Shown here in pieces: positions 1-9,251 of a DNA stretch of 64,000 bases. The notes below the pieces were generated by a model. That model was not told the origin of the DNA. It saw only the letters and a list, made by a program, of their open reading frames with translations, and made no database searches. The stretch is from the NCBI GenBank assembly GCA_035296965.1, contig DATGZX010000280.1, positions 40,798-104,797 on the forward strand, read 5' to 3'. The translations under genes were made by a program, and so were the position numbers. Numbering within the stretch: position 1 is the stretch's first letter; the number at the start of each line of letters is the position of its first letter. This stretch comes from DATGZX01 sp035296965. GTDB lineage: Bacteria > Planctomycetota > Planctomycetia > Gemmatales > Gemmataceae.

Positions 1-172
1 TGACCCTCGAATACGCCGGTCCAACGCCTGCACTTCCATGTCAGAAGCAGGCAGCCGCGTCCCGTGACGGCGGACTTGCCAGGCCCACCCCTTGCAACAG
101 TCCCAGCACACAGAGTACCTTTAGATGCAGACCCGGAAGAGAATTACACTTTCCAACCATGGGAGATTCGCC

Positions 173-382
173 ATGCAAATGCTCTCCGGCGCGATCGTGC
201 TTTTGGCTTCTTCGGTATGCGTTGCCGGGGCTGCTTGTTCGCGGAACTCGGACGGCACGGCCATCGGGGCATGGGGGGCAGCCGTGCTGGGCGTGATTGG
301 GCTCATCACTTTGCTCACTGGCATTGCCAAACAACCGCAGCGCGCGCAGCGCCGACAAACGAATGTTCCTGCGCCACCTTAG
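173..382 (+). CDS. Small membrane protein of unknown function
   Basis: Encodes about 69 residues. I placed the start at ATG 173 because a GGGAG ribosome-binding site lies at about 161-165; an in-frame ATG at 125 has none. Two hydrophobic stretches are visible: residues about 3-20, which look like a signal peptide or signal anchor ending near 'VAGAAC' and so possibly a lipoprotein, and about 32-47. The tail is basic and proline-rich. It lies 39 bp upstream of another small membrane protein on the same strand and is probably co-transcribed with it. I do not recognise a family. Confidence 0.45.
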   Translation: MQMLSGAIVLLASSVCVAGAACSRNSDGTAIGAWGAAVLGVIGLITLLTGIAKQPQRAQRRQTNVPAPP

Positions 383-421
383 CCCTCCCGCGTCGTCCAG
401 GGCCAGAGTCGGAGAACTGCC

Positions 422-718
422 ATGCAAGAAGCGCCCGGGTACTGCCTTCCGTGCGACAAGAAAGTGCTGGTCCGGCGCGCCGGCATGAGTGAGCGAGCCA
501 ACCTCTTTTTGACACTGGCCACGGTGGGGATTTGGCTGTGGCCCTGGATCCTGATGACCATCGTTACGAGATGGCGCTGTTCTGAATGCGGGGGGCGCGC
601 CGCCTGCATCGAGGCGAATGAGTTCGGATATCTAAAGCTCGCCTTGTTGCTTTTCTATCTGCTTCCATTGTTCATCTGGTCGATTTACGAGCTTGGACGC
701 CGACTTTTGGAGCAGTGA
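422..718 (+). CDS. Small membrane protein with zinc-ribbon-like cysteine pairs
   Basis: Encodes 98 residues. Two CxxC pairs are present (C8-x-x-C11 and 'RCSECGG' near residues 52-58), so a small zinc ribbon split by a membrane segment is plausible. Hydrophobic segments run from about 27 to 48 and from 70 to 91, suggesting two membrane passes with the cysteine pairs on the same side. A GGAG sequence lies just upstream of the ATG. Function unknown. It is probably in one transcription unit with the small gene at 173-382. Confidence 0.55.
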   Translation: MQEAPGYCLPCDKKVLVRRAGMSERANLFLTLATVGIWLWPWILMTIVTRWRCSECGGRAACIEANEFGYLKLALLLFYLLPLFIWSIYELGRRLLEQ

Positions 719-758
719 CGTACTTGCATTCGGCAAGCATTTCCGTTCTTCCGAGGCC

Positions 759-857
759 TTTTCGTTTAACCGCGAGCCAGCGGCGAGCGCGTGAACGGAC
801 AGCGACCTGTCACCCTTCTGTTCGCGCGCTCGCCGCTGGCTCGCGGTTAAACGAAAA
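759..857. repeat. Long palindrome between convergent genes
   Basis: Arms 759-791 and 825-857 are perfect 33-bp inverted repeats. The stem continues inward for several more pairs (792-796 with 820-824, one G-T). It lies just after the + strand gene ending at 718 and just before the 3' end of the - strand hydrolase at 881. In RNA it would form a very stable hairpin ending in a U-run on both strands, so it could act as a bidirectional terminator. Its length and sequence also fit a dispersed palindromic repeat. Confidence 0.8.
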
Positions 858-880
858 AACCCCGCGCGGGAAGACTCGCG

Positions 881-1912
881 TCAGGCATCCATCGGTGGTC
901 CGCCGGGCGACACCCAATCCACCACCCGGCGCTCCGCCCAACGGATGCCGCCGGCGCCGTCGGGACCCAGGAAGCCCAGGTGCCCGCCGTGTCTGAGGAT
1001 CGTCACGGCAATATGCTCGGGGGCTTGCAACCTCTCGAACGAGTCCACCGCAATAAACGGATCGTCGCGGGCCGTGAGGATCAGCGTCGGCACTGTTATC
1101 CTTGCAATGAGTGAGACCGAGGAAGCCCGGCGGTAGTAGTCCAGAGCATCCTGGAAGCCACCGCGGGGAGCGGTGTACAGCTCGTCGAAGATGCGCATGG
1201 TCAAGCGGCGCGGAAAGCGGACCCTCGGCAGATCGGGGAAGTGCTGCTGCTGGCGCTGCACCTGGTCCACCAGGGAGCGCGAATAATGAAAATTGTAGAG
1301 GCGATTGCCCGGCAGAGCGAGCAGCTCGGCGCAGCGCTCCAGGTCGATGGGTGGCGCCACCGCGGCCACGCGTTCCAGAAGCGGCAGCGGTTGGCAGGCT
1401 GCTTCGCCGGCCAGCTTCAGGACAATGTTGCCTCCCAACGAGAAACCGAGGAGCGTCACCGGAGAAGTAGGGTCCCACTTGTGAATTTCCGCGACGGCCG
1501 CGCGGACGTCGCCGGAGCAGCCGCCGTTGTACGTCTGCCGGGCGAGGGCGGCCCCGCGCCCGCAGCCGCGCAGATCCATGCGGACCACGCGCAGGCCGCG
1601 GCGCAGCAGCATGTCGGCTACGCGCAGCATGTAGCCCGAACGATGCGATCCGCCAAGCCCGTGCACCAGAAGAGCAGTGCGCTCACCCGCTCGCCAGTTC
1701 ATGGGAACGCTGTCGTGCAGGACGAGACAATCGCCGTCGGCCACAAGGGTTTTGCGCAGGCGGGTGGTGATTGCCGGATTCTTGGTCGGCCAAAGATTGC
1801 CGAGGACCGTTTGCACGTGCGGATTGCTCAGGAACGGCAAGGGCTTGAACTCGAGGGCGGATTCCGGCTGCCGGTCGTTTCCATTTGTCCTGGTCTGCGC
1901 TGACCTGATCAT
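881..1912 (-). CDS. YheT-type alpha/beta hydrolase
   Basis: Encodes 343 residues, the usual length for YheT/ABHD1-3-like hydrolases. The N-terminal 'NPHVQTVLGNLW' is the family hallmark. The oxyanion segment is 'LLVHGLGGSHRSGYM', the nucleophile elbow is 'GFSLGGN' (Ser), the acid is in 'LTARDDPFI' and the catalytic histidine in 'HGGHLGFL'. It should be a soluble serine hydrolase acting on an ester or lipid substrate; the substrate cannot be read from sequence. There is no obvious operon partner: the response regulator at 2152 is on the same strand but 240 bp away across a palindromic region. Confidence 0.85.
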   Translation of the reverse strand: MIRSAQTRTNGNDRQPESALEFKPLPFLSNPHVQTVLGNLWPTKNPAITTRLRKTLVADGDCLVLHDSVPMNWRAGERTALLVHGLGGSHRSGYMLRVADMLLRRGLRVVRMDLRGCGRGAALARQTYNGGCSGDVRAAVAEIHKWDPTSPVTLLGFSLGGNIVLKLAGEAACQPLPLLERVAAVAPPIDLERCAELLALPGNRLYNFHYSRSLVDQVQRQQQHFPDLPRVRFPRRLTMRIFDELYTAPRGGFQDALDYYRRASSVSLIARITVPTLILTARDDPFIAVDSFERLQAPEHIAVTILRHGGHLGFLGPDGAGGIRWAERRVVDWVSPGGPPMDA

Positions 1913-1940
1913 TCGAGCGCTCCTTTGTCAATTGCCGGGG

Positions 1941-2108
1941 TGCCATGCTTTCGCAGCCCAGGTTTAGACCAAACCCACGCATTTCCATCTGCCGGGGCTG
2001 CGAAAGCATGTCCTGCCCCAACGCAAGGGAAAAGTTCGCCGACTGTTCCATGCTTTCGGGCCTTGGCATTTGACAGTCTCCGGAAGTAGGTCGGGCCCGA
2101 AAGCATGG
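1941..2108. repeat. Nested palindromic intergenic element
   Basis: Two adjacent hairpins share the core 'catgctttcg'. Arms 1944-1959 pair with 1995-2010 and arms 2048-2062 pair with 2094-2108. The outermost segments ('gtgccatgctttcg' near 1940 and its complement ending near 2112) also pair with each other, so the whole element can refold as one long stem. No coding potential was recognised. It lies between the response regulator and the hydrolase, both on the - strand. Confidence 0.7.
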
Positions 2109-2151
2109 CACCCAAAGTGAGCGCACTGCAAGATCCCCTATGGTCGATTAA

Positions 2152-2556
2152 CTATGAAGCATCGGGCTCTCCCTCGCTCGGAAGCGGGCAGAAGCGGGCG
2201 ACACTTTCCAAAAGGCGATCCATGGCAAACGGTTTACGGATGTAATCGTCCACACCCAGCATCTCGGCATAGGCGCGATGCCGGCTGCCTTCGTTGGCAG
2301 TAATCATGATCATGCGCGGGGCTTTCGCGCCGTAGCTCTTCAACTTTTCGACAACCAGGAAGCCACTCTTTTTCGGCATCATCATGTCCACGACAACCAG
2401 GTCGGGGGTCTCGCGCTCGGCCACCGCAATGCCCATGCTGCCATCGGAGGCGGTGAACACGCAGTAGCCCTTGCCTTCGAGAACCGTTCGCAAGGCGCTC
2501 AGGATATCGCGATCGTCGTCCACGAGCAGTATCTTCTTTTTTGCCGACATGACCAT
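2152..2556 (-). CDS. Single-domain response regulator (CheY-like)
   Basis: Encodes 134 residues that form one receiver domain with no output domain. Acidic pocket residues are D14-D16, the phosphoacceptor is D57 in 'VVVDMMMP', followed by the conserved T86 and K108 ('RKPF'). All residues needed for phosphorylation are present, so it should accept phosphate from a histidine kinase. None is encoded nearby, so the partner must be elsewhere. The alternative start at the next Met (MSAKKKILLV) is equally plausible. Confidence 0.9.
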   Translation of the reverse strand: MVMSAKKKILLVDDDRDILSALRTVLEGKGYCVFTASDGSMGIAVAERETPDLVVVDMMMPKKSGFLVVEKLKSYGAKAPRMIMITANEGSRHRAYAEMLGVDDYIRKPFAMDRLLESVARFCPLPSEGEPDAS

Positions 2557-2747
2557 GCTCTCCGCAAGGGGCGAGATGGAGAAGAGGCAATCGCATAGCG
2601 AATGCGTCTGGCCTTAATGCCCCGTCCCTCTCTATCCTCTATTAGAACCAGTCACGCAAAAGTGGACAGAGGGAGCGGTGGAAATTCGGGAATTGGTTGC
2701 CGGCCCTTGCCCCGGATGTAGTGCACAAGTGGATCGCGAATACAACG

Positions 2748-3818
2748 ATGAAATCGTCTCCCGCACAGCTTGGCTTTCGCATGCCGGCGGAATGGGAGCC
2801 TCACGAGGCGACCTGGATCGCCTGGCCGCATTGCCGGGCGGACTGGCCAGGGAAGTTTGCGGCCATTCCGTGGGTCTACACGGAAATCGTGCGTAATCTT
2901 CATCAATCCGAGCTCGTGCGTATCCTCGTCAACTCCGCGGAGCATAAGAAACGGGCGGTGCGCTGTCTGACGCGCGCGGACATCAGCCTGAAACGCATTG
3001 AGTTCTTCCGGTTTCCCACCGACCGGGTGTGGACGCGCGACTATGGGCCGATTTTTGTCACTGGAAAACGCGGCGACGTGGCGATTACGCACTGGCGTTT
3101 CAACGCTTGGGCTAAGTATGACAACTGGAAACATGATTGCAGGATTCCGGAAAAGATCGCGGCTGCTCTCGAGTTGCCACGTTGGCAGCCGGCGCTCGGC
3201 TCGAAGCGCGTGGTCCTCGAAGGCGGGAGCATCGATGTCAACGGTCGCGGCTTGCTCCTGACCACGGAGGAGTGTCTGTTAGATAGCGTCCAAGCCCGCA
3301 ACCCGAACTTGAGCCGTGAAGATTTGGAGGAGGTTTTTGCTGAATACCTGGGAATTCGCAAAGTGCTATGGCTAGGCCGCGGGATCGCGGGAGACGATAC
3401 GCACGGCCACGTGGACGACCTGGCCCGGTTTATCGGTCCCCGCAAAGTCGTCACAGTGGTCGAAGAACACACGGCTGACGAAAACTATGCACTGCTTCAA
3501 GACAACCTGCGCCGCCTACGCGACATGACGGACGTGGCTGGAAAACCGCTCGAGGTCGTCACGTTGCCGATGCCTGGAGCGATTTGGTTCGACGGCCGCC
3601 GCCTGCCGGCCAGCTACGCCAACTTCTACATCGCCAATGACCACGTTCTGGTGCCGACCTTCAACGATCCCTACGACAGCACGGCGCTGGGGATCCTGGC
3701 GGAGCACTTTCCCAGCCGGGTGGTTGTCGGCATCCACGCGGTGGATCTGGTGTGGGGGCTGGGCACGCTGCATTGCTTGACGCAGCAGCAGCCGGCGGGC
3801 CAGAGCTTGTCCGATTAG
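2748..3818 (+). CDS. aguA: Agmatine deiminase / peptidyl-arginine deiminase family
   Basis: Encodes about 356 residues, standard for agmatine deiminase, which hydrolyses agmatine to N-carbamoylputrescine and ammonia in the arginine route to polyamines. The N-terminus 'MPAEWEPHEATWIAWPH' is the family signature, followed by 'VWTRDYGPIF', 'VLEGGSIDVNG', the catalytic 'DDTHGHVDDLARF' and the nucleophile cysteine in 'LGTLHCLTQQQP'. I chose ATG 2748 because homology begins about ten residues after it; an in-frame ATG at 2697 adds 17 unlikely residues. No N-carbamoylputrescine amidase gene is adjacent. Confidence 0.88.
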   Translation: MKSSPAQLGFRMPAEWEPHEATWIAWPHCRADWPGKFAAIPWVYTEIVRNLHQSELVRILVNSAEHKKRAVRCLTRADISLKRIEFFRFPTDRVWTRDYGPIFVTGKRGDVAITHWRFNAWAKYDNWKHDCRIPEKIAAALELPRWQPALGSKRVVLEGGSIDVNGRGLLLTTEECLLDSVQARNPNLSREDLEEVFAEYLGIRKVLWLGRGIAGDDTHGHVDDLARFIGPRKVVTVVEEHTADENYALLQDNLRRLRDMTDVAGKPLEVVTLPMPGAIWFDGRRLPASYANFYIANDHVLVPTFNDPYDSTALGILAEHFPSRVVVGIHAVDLVWGLGTLHCLTQQQPAGQSLSD

Positions 3819-3891
3819 CTCTCTCCTTGCCGCCGTGCTGGCTGGAATGGGGCTTATGGGACGAATAGGACTGATAGGATGAAGGAACGGA

Positions 3892-4686
3892 TCACTGACC
3901 GCTGAAGTTTGGCATTCTGCCCGCGCAGACGTCGGCTTCCCATTCGTCCAGCAGGGGCCAACCGATGGCGCAGGTGCCGAAGTCGGCCATGTACTGGTAC
4001 TCGGTCAGCCGGTCGATGGCTTTTTGCAGGATGCGATTGTCGCGGCGGAAGACGGGCCCGTGACTGGGCAGGAGGAAAGTGGCGTCGTCGTGCAGGATGC
4101 GTTTCAAAGAGGCGATGAATTCGGGGATGTTGGAACCGTGGTGCGCGTCGATGACGCCGACGCAGCTGTCCTTGTAGATGTTGTCGCCGCTGAACAGCAG
4201 ATTTCCCATCTTGAAGCTGAGTTGGCCCGCGGTGTGGCCCGGCGTGTGCCAAACTTGCAATTGCACATCGCCGACCTTGATCACATCCCCCTCATGGAGG
4301 AGCAGATCCACTTTGCAAGGCGGCATCGGGATCGAAATGCCTTGCGCCTTGATGGTGGCGTAGGTCAGGATCTCGTCGCCGGTCTCCAGAGGCGGGACGC
4401 TCAGCGGATGGGCCGCCACCTTGGTCTTGAACAATTCTCTGGCGCGGGTGAGGCCCTGGATATGGTCCGCGTCGGCATGGGTGGCGATCACCATTTTGCA
4501 CGTGGACAGGTTGAAATCCATCTTGCGAATCAACTCGACGATTTCTTCGACCGTATCCATGTAGCCGATGTCGATGAGCAAGAACTCACTGCCGCCGTCG
4601 ATGAGGTAGACATTCACCCCAAGGCGCCGGCCGGCCTGGTAGTTCATCTCGATGACATGAGGGAACAGGTATTTGCGTTTTAGCAT
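3892..4686 (-). CDS. MBL-fold metallo-hydrolase
   Basis: Encodes 264 residues from ATG 4686 (an upstream in-frame ATG at 4728 is less likely). The metallo-beta-lactamase metal-binding motif is 'THADADHIQG', followed by 'WHTPGHTAGQ', 'LLFSGDNIY' and 'LPSHGPVF', so the dinuclear metal site appears complete. It most resembles glyoxalase-II-like or general MBL hydrolases; the substrate is unknown. It is convergent with the agmatine deiminase gene. Confidence 0.85.
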   Translation of the reverse strand: MLKRKYLFPHVIEMNYQAGRRLGVNVYLIDGGSEFLLIDIGYMDTVEEIVELIRKMDFNLSTCKMVIATHADADHIQGLTRARELFKTKVAAHPLSVPPLETGDEILTYATIKAQGISIPMPPCKVDLLLHEGDVIKVGDVQLQVWHTPGHTAGQLSFKMGNLLFSGDNIYKDSCVGVIDAHHGSNIPEFIASLKRILHDDATFLLPSHGPVFRRDNRILQKAIDRLTEYQYMADFGTCAIGWPLLDEWEADVCAGRMPNFSGQ

Positions 4687-4759
4687 GGTCACCAGCCTCG
4701 TCGAGCTTGCCTCTCCGTGCACCATCATAGGCGACAGGGCAGGCCCGACTCAAGCGAAC

Positions 4760-5617
4760 TCAGCGTGCGTCGGCTGCCGCGGCGGCGGGCAATCCCTCGC
4801 GATAGCTCGGATAGCGTAAGGTTAGCTCCAGTTCCGTCCGCAGCCGGCGATTCACGATCCGACGATGCGTGCGCTCATGACCTGGAGGTGGAGGATCGGC
4901 CGGCGGCGGCACAAAGCGCGGCTCCGGAGCCCCGAGCAGGTTTGCCAAGAGTCTGTAAAAATCACGACGACGCACCGGCTCGTCATCGCAGACGTTGTAT
5001 ATCTCGCCAGGTCTCGCCATGGCCTCGGCCGCCGACACCGCCGCCGCTCCGTCTTCCACGTGGATCAGATTCAACCATCGATCCGGGTCGCCTGCGATTG
5101 GTTCTCCCTCGCTTACCGACCGGCTCCGCAGCAGGCGACCGGGACCATAGATCCCCGCGAAACGAAGCACCACGGCCTCTGGCAGCATGCGGCGAAGGGT
5201 TTGTTCTGCTTCGAGCACCAGCCGGCCTGATTCGTCTGCCGGCTCGGTAGGTGCATGTTCCGTTACCTCTTCGCCGGTCGATTGGCCGTAAACTCCGCTG
5301 CTGCCCACGTAGACAAGCTTGCCGGGAGTCGGCAAAGCTCGCAGCACGTTCTCCAGGCCGTGGACATAGACATCACCCATGGATATCCCGGAACCGCGGT
5401 CGTAGCCTATGCAATAAACTACGGCATCCACGTCGGGAAGCCCACCTAAAGTTGCGGGGTTGGTCACGTCGCAGAGGAGAGGCGTGATCCCTTCTCGCCC
5501 CATTTCGCCTGCCCGCTCGGAGCTGCGCGTCGTCGCGTACACGTGGTGTCCGCCTGCGAGCCAGCGTGCGGCAACGAGGCGGCCCAGGTAACCGTGGCCA
5601 ACGACGAGTTTCTTCAC
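4760..5617 (-). CDS. NAD(P)-dependent epimerase/SDR (YeeZ-like)
   Basis: Encodes 285 residues. The N-terminal 'VVGHGYLGRLVAARWL' is an atypical Rossmann nucleotide loop of the extended SDR type, followed by 'YVGSSGVYG' and 'LRFAGIYGPGR'. The usual YxxxK catalytic lysine is not obvious, which fits the YeeZ-like atypical SDR group. The C-terminus is proline-rich and basic. The gene diverges from glutamate dehydrogenase, and the space between them probably carries both promoters. Confidence 0.75.
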   Translation of the reverse strand: MKKLVVGHGYLGRLVAARWLAGGHHVYATTRSSERAGEMGREGITPLLCDVTNPATLGGLPDVDAVVYCIGYDRGSGISMGDVYVHGLENVLRALPTPGKLVYVGSSGVYGQSTGEEVTEHAPTEPADESGRLVLEAEQTLRRMLPEAVVLRFAGIYGPGRLLRSRSVSEGEPIAGDPDRWLNLIHVEDGAAAVSAAEAMARPGEIYNVCDDEPVRRRDFYRLLANLLGAPEPRFVPPPADPPPPGHERTHRRIVNRRLRTELELTLRYPSYREGLPAAAAADAR

Positions 5618-5648
5618 AATTTTGCCTCGCTGCCCACGCGGAATTTGC

Positions 5649-5677
5649 TTGGCGAGATGATTGCTATATTGTTATAG
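5649..5677 (+). promoter_or_regulatory. Possible sigma-70-type promoter for glutamate dehydrogenase
   Basis: TTGGCG (5649-5654) and TTATAG (5672-5677) are separated by 17 bp, about 70 bp upstream of the TTG start. The match to consensus is moderate. Confidence 0.3.
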
Positions 5678-5746
5678 AGGTGCCCAAAGCAAGAACCGCC
5701 CAGAGGAAGGGCGGACCTCTCCCCTTGCCAACCAAAGGAGATACCA

Positions 5747-7060
5747 TTGTCTGCACCAGCCGGCATCATCGACGGCACCAATGATCGCCCGCACAAACCC
5801 AATCCGGTATTCGAGAACTCGCCCACCTTTCAGATGGCCTGCCGCCAGCTCGAAATGGTGGCCGAGCACATGGATCTGGACAAAGGGGTCCTGGAGCGAC
5901 TCAGCAAACCGAAACGCGCCATGGTGGTCAGCATCCCGATCATCATGGACAACGATGGCCGTACGGAAAGCTTCATCGGCTACCGCGTTCAGCATAGCTT
6001 GACGAGCGGTCCTTCCAAGGGCGGGCTGCGCTTCCACCCGAGCGTCGACCTGGGCGAAGTGGCAGCGCTCGCCATGTGGATGTCGTGGAAATGCGGCATC
6101 ATGAATTTGCCCTTTGGCGGCGCCAAGGGAGGCATCGCATGCGATCCGGCCAGCCTGACACACGGCGAGCTGGAACGCCTCACACGCCGCTTCACCGAGG
6201 AAGTGCTGAGCATCATCGGGCCGCGCATGGATGTCATGGCACCGGACCTGGGCACCGACGAGCAGACGATGGCCTGGATCTACGATACCTACAGCATGCA
6301 CGTCGGCTATGCGTGCCCGGAAATCGTTACCGGCAAGCCTGTGGAGCTGGGCGGCTGCGTCGGCAGGCGCGAGGCCACGGGGCGAGGCGTCGTTTACTGC
6401 GTCCAGGAGGCACTTAACGAGCTAAACATCAAGCTTGGCGAAGCGACCGCCGTCGTGCAGGGATTCGGCAACGTCGGCAACGCGGTATGCGTGGAGCTGG
6501 CCCAGCGGGGCGTGCGCGTCATAGGCATCGCCGACCGCTACGGGGCCATCCGCAACCAGCGCGGCATCGACATCGCCGCATTGACCAAGCATGTCAACAG
6601 CGGCAAGCTGATGCGCGATTTCCCGGAAGCGGAACCGCTCCCTGGTGACGAGCTTCTGAAGATTCCTTGCACGATTCTCGTGCCGGCTGCATTGGAACGC
6701 GTCATTACCCAGAAAAACGCCAGCCAGCTTCGCTGCCGCATTCTTGCCGAAGCAGCCAATGGCCCAACCACGCCGGATGCAGACGTGATCTTATCCGACA
6801 GCGATATCTTCATCATCCCGGATGTGCTGTGCAACGCCGGCGGAGTAACCGTCTCCTACTTCGAATGGGTGCAAGACATCCAGCAGTTCTTCTGGAGCGA
6901 AGACCACGTCAACCGCGCCCTGGAAGAGCTGATGCTCAAGGCTTTCCGCAAGGTGCGCACCAAGGCCCGCGAACAGCACCTCAGCATGCGGCTCGCAGCC
7001 CTGGCCCTGGGCGTGGAGAAGATCGCCACCGAGAAGCTGCGCCGCGGCCTGTTTCCTTGA
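5747..7060 (+). CDS. gdhA: Glutamate dehydrogenase (Glu/Leu/Phe/Val family)
   Basis: Encodes 437 residues, the size of hexameric glutamate dehydrogenase, which interconverts glutamate and 2-oxoglutarate plus ammonia. Visible motifs are 'GPSKGGLRFHPSV', 'PFGGAKGGI' with the catalytic lysine, 'APDLGTDEQTMAWIYDTY', the Rossmann loop 'VVQGFGNVG', and 'AEAANGPTTPDAD' near the C-terminus. The start is TTG at 5747, chosen because AAAGGAG at 5734-5740 sits 6 bp upstream and no ATG fits as well. Which of NAD or NADP is used cannot be decided by eye. Confidence 0.92.
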   Translation: MSAPAGIIDGTNDRPHKPNPVFENSPTFQMACRQLEMVAEHMDLDKGVLERLSKPKRAMVVSIPIIMDNDGRTESFIGYRVQHSLTSGPSKGGLRFHPSVDLGEVAALAMWMSWKCGIMNLPFGGAKGGIACDPASLTHGELERLTRRFTEEVLSIIGPRMDVMAPDLGTDEQTMAWIYDTYSMHVGYACPEIVTGKPVELGGCVGRREATGRGVVYCVQEALNELNIKLGEATAVVQGFGNVGNAVCVELAQRGVRVIGIADRYGAIRNQRGIDIAALTKHVNSGKLMRDFPEAEPLPGDELLKIPCTILVPAALERVITQKNASQLRCRILAEAANGPTTPDADVILSDSDIFIIPDVLCNAGGVTVSYFEWVQDIQQFFWSEDHVNRALEELMLKAFRKVRTKAREQHLSMRLAALALGVEKIATEKLRRGLFP

Positions 7061-7076
7061 TTGCCGCGGCCGGGGA

Positions 7077-7116
7077 GCGGTTTTTCATTTCGAGAATGTT
7101 AAACGGAAAAAACCGC
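7077..7116. terminator. Hairpin after glutamate dehydrogenase
   Basis: Arms gcggttttt (7077-7085) and aaaaaccgc (7108-7116) form a 9-bp stem with a long loop, 17 bp after the gdh stop. The T-rich arm gives U-runs in both directions. The loop is long, so efficiency is uncertain. The rest of 7117-7330 is relatively AT-rich and holds no recognised gene. Confidence 0.35.
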
Positions 7117-7330
7117 GCCCGCGCAAAACAAAGCATCTGCGAAAACCGCGTAAAACACGGGCTTTTTTCAATACTCCAGAATTTTGAGAATGGAGGACGG
7201 CAAAAATGCGCGCGGGCTCTCTTCAAAAACTACGATAATTACGGGCTTTTTGCATTTTGGGACATTTTGGGACTCCTAAGAAAGAGCGCCCTTGTCTGGC
7301 TCCCACAAATAGTGCACTTATGTACATATC

Positions 7331-8836
7331 TTAGCCCCGGCGTTTGCCTTTGCGGAAAAAGAGAGCGTAGACCACGGCTCCCACACTGACAAACGCAACC
7401 GCCGCCAAAGCCTCGGCCCGCTGATAGATGACCATGTTGGTCGCCACCAGCGCCATGATCGCGATGTACAGCGCTGGCACGAACGGGTAGCCCCAACAAT
7501 GATACGCCCGCTCCGCCAACGGCAGCCGCCTGCGGAACACGAAGATCGTCGACACGGCCGACGTTTCAAAGATGACCGCTCCGAAGATGGCGAAGTCGGT
7601 CATGATGTCAAAGAGCGGCTTCCCCTTCGGCACGTTCAAATCGAGGTTCCACCCCAGCAAGGTGAAGACCGGCAAGCGATAGCGAGCCAGCCCCGCCCCC
7701 GCAAGCACCAGCACCGACGACCAGGCCGCCAGCACCAGAATGGCCACGGCCGGCGTGCGGAACCGGGGATGCACGTCCCCTAAGACCCTCGGCGCCAGGC
7801 GATCCTCCCCCATCGCATAAATCACGCGTGGCCCCGCCAGCAGATTGCCGTTCAGCGCCCCAAACACCGAGCACATCACCGCCGCGGACGCCACGGCCAC
7901 GCCTATCGGCCCAAGCAGCCGCCGGCAGAATTCCGTCGCCACCGGCGTGTCGACGATGTGCCTCATCTCCTCCTGCGGAATGATCAGGTAGTAGCCGAGG
8001 TTCGCCCCGAGATAGAGCGCGATGATAATCGCCACCCCGCCCAGCAGGGCCAGTGGAATGTTGCGCTGCGGGTTGCGTATCTCCTCGGCCACCGGAGCCA
8101 CGTTCATCCAGCCGTGATACGCCCAGAGCACACCGACCAGGGCGCTGCCGAACCCGCCAAGGGCCCATTGGTTCCAGCCAGGCCACACCGGCTGCAAGTT
8201 TTCCGCGTGGACAGTCGGCACAGACCTTCCCGATCCTACCAAAGCCCCGGCCAGGAAGGGCAACACGGCAATCCCCACAAGCGAAATGACCTTGATGATT
8301 GTGATAAAAAGCTGTAAGTAGCCGCCCCATCGAACACCCAACACGTTGACGAAGCCCAAAAACAGGATGACGGCCACCGTCAGCCAGGCCTGTGCCCAGA
8401 AGCCGAGCGGTTGCCCGCCCAGTTTCAGGCCGAGCGCATCCTGGAAGGCCGGCGTACCCAGGACATCGCCCAGCGATTGGCTGAAGATCGTGGCCAGGGC
8501 TGCTATCGAGGCACTCTTGATGATGCAAAACTCGACCCAGCCCCAAAGGAACCCAGCCAGCGGCCCATAACCTTCGCGGAGGAAGACATAATTGCCGCCC
8601 GCACGTGGAAAGAGCACGGCGATTTCCGCCACGGCCAGAGCCCCCAGGAGGGCGAGCACGCCTCCCAGGATCCAAACGAGGGCCGCCAGCCCAAAGAAGG
8701 GCACATTGTCGGCGACCACCTGAGGCTTCTTGAAGATGCCCGACCCGATGACCGTGCCGACGACGATGGCGGTTGCCGTCAGAGGCCCCAGGGCACGAAT
8801 CAGGCCACGCTGCGACTGCGGAGTGTCTGCTTTCAT
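7331..8836 (-). CDS. APC-family amino acid permease
   Basis: Encodes about 501 residues from ATG 8836. The annotated frame extends upstream through a G-rich repeat, which is unlikely to be coding. The N-terminal 'GTVIGSGIFKKP' is the substrate-binding loop of TM1 in APC/LAT-type transporters. About twelve hydrophobic segments follow, including 'AYHGWMNVAPVAEEIRNP' typical of the LAT family. It should be an inner-membrane amino acid transporter or exchanger; the substrate is not determined. The C-terminus ends in a basic tail. Confidence 0.85.
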   Translation of the reverse strand: MKADTPQSQRGLIRALGPLTATAIVVGTVIGSGIFKKPQVVADNVPFFGLAALVWILGGVLALLGALAVAEIAVLFPRAGGNYVFLREGYGPLAGFLWGWVEFCIIKSASIAALATIFSQSLGDVLGTPAFQDALGLKLGGQPLGFWAQAWLTVAVILFLGFVNVLGVRWGGYLQLFITIIKVISLVGIAVLPFLAGALVGSGRSVPTVHAENLQPVWPGWNQWALGGFGSALVGVLWAYHGWMNVAPVAEEIRNPQRNIPLALLGGVAIIIALYLGANLGYYLIIPQEEMRHIVDTPVATEFCRRLLGPIGVAVASAAVMCSVFGALNGNLLAGPRVIYAMGEDRLAPRVLGDVHPRFRTPAVAILVLAAWSSVLVLAGAGLARYRLPVFTLLGWNLDLNVPKGKPLFDIMTDFAIFGAVIFETSAVSTIFVFRRRLPLAERAYHCWGYPFVPALYIAIMALVATNMVIYQRAEALAAVAFVSVGAVVYALFFRKGKRRG

Positions 8837-8850
8837 GGACCACAGTCTAT

Positions 8851-8931
8851 GGGGGGAAGTGGCGAGTGGCGAGGGAATAGTGGCGAACAGTGAGGGGCGA
8901 GGGGTAAGGGACGAGGGGTAGGGGAGTAGGG
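8851..8931. repeat. G-rich degenerate repeat ('gaggggcgagggg' type)
   Basis: A purine-rich run of imperfect 7-10 bp units such as 'gaggggcgaggggtaaggg' lies directly upstream of the permease start. C-rich counterparts occur at 38721-38780 and 60727-60766, so this is a dispersed element. The rest of the gap to 9251 contains a short 'cctatcggtcctatcc' motif near 8950 and no recognised gene. Confidence 0.6.
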
Positions 8932-9251
8932 CCATTAGTCCCATGACTCCTATCGGTCCTATCCGCCGCCTCCGCCAGGAACAGCTACCTCATCGGACAG
9001 AGTCAAAGAATGAAGGAAACCTGCGCAAACAGAGGGCTCTTGCTCGACGCTGCGCGACGGCGATTCCAAAATCGAGAAAATCGAATGAATTGGAGTTGGT
9101 AGGCCTTGCATTTTGGGGACTTCACGGTAGCATGCCGTCATCAACGTAAGCATCCCGCAGGAGGCGGCTGAGTCTTCTCGGAGGAACGGGCTGAATCAGG
9201 CCCCGCGGGAGTGCTGGATATCCATGTTTTTTTGGAGGCATCACACTTAAG

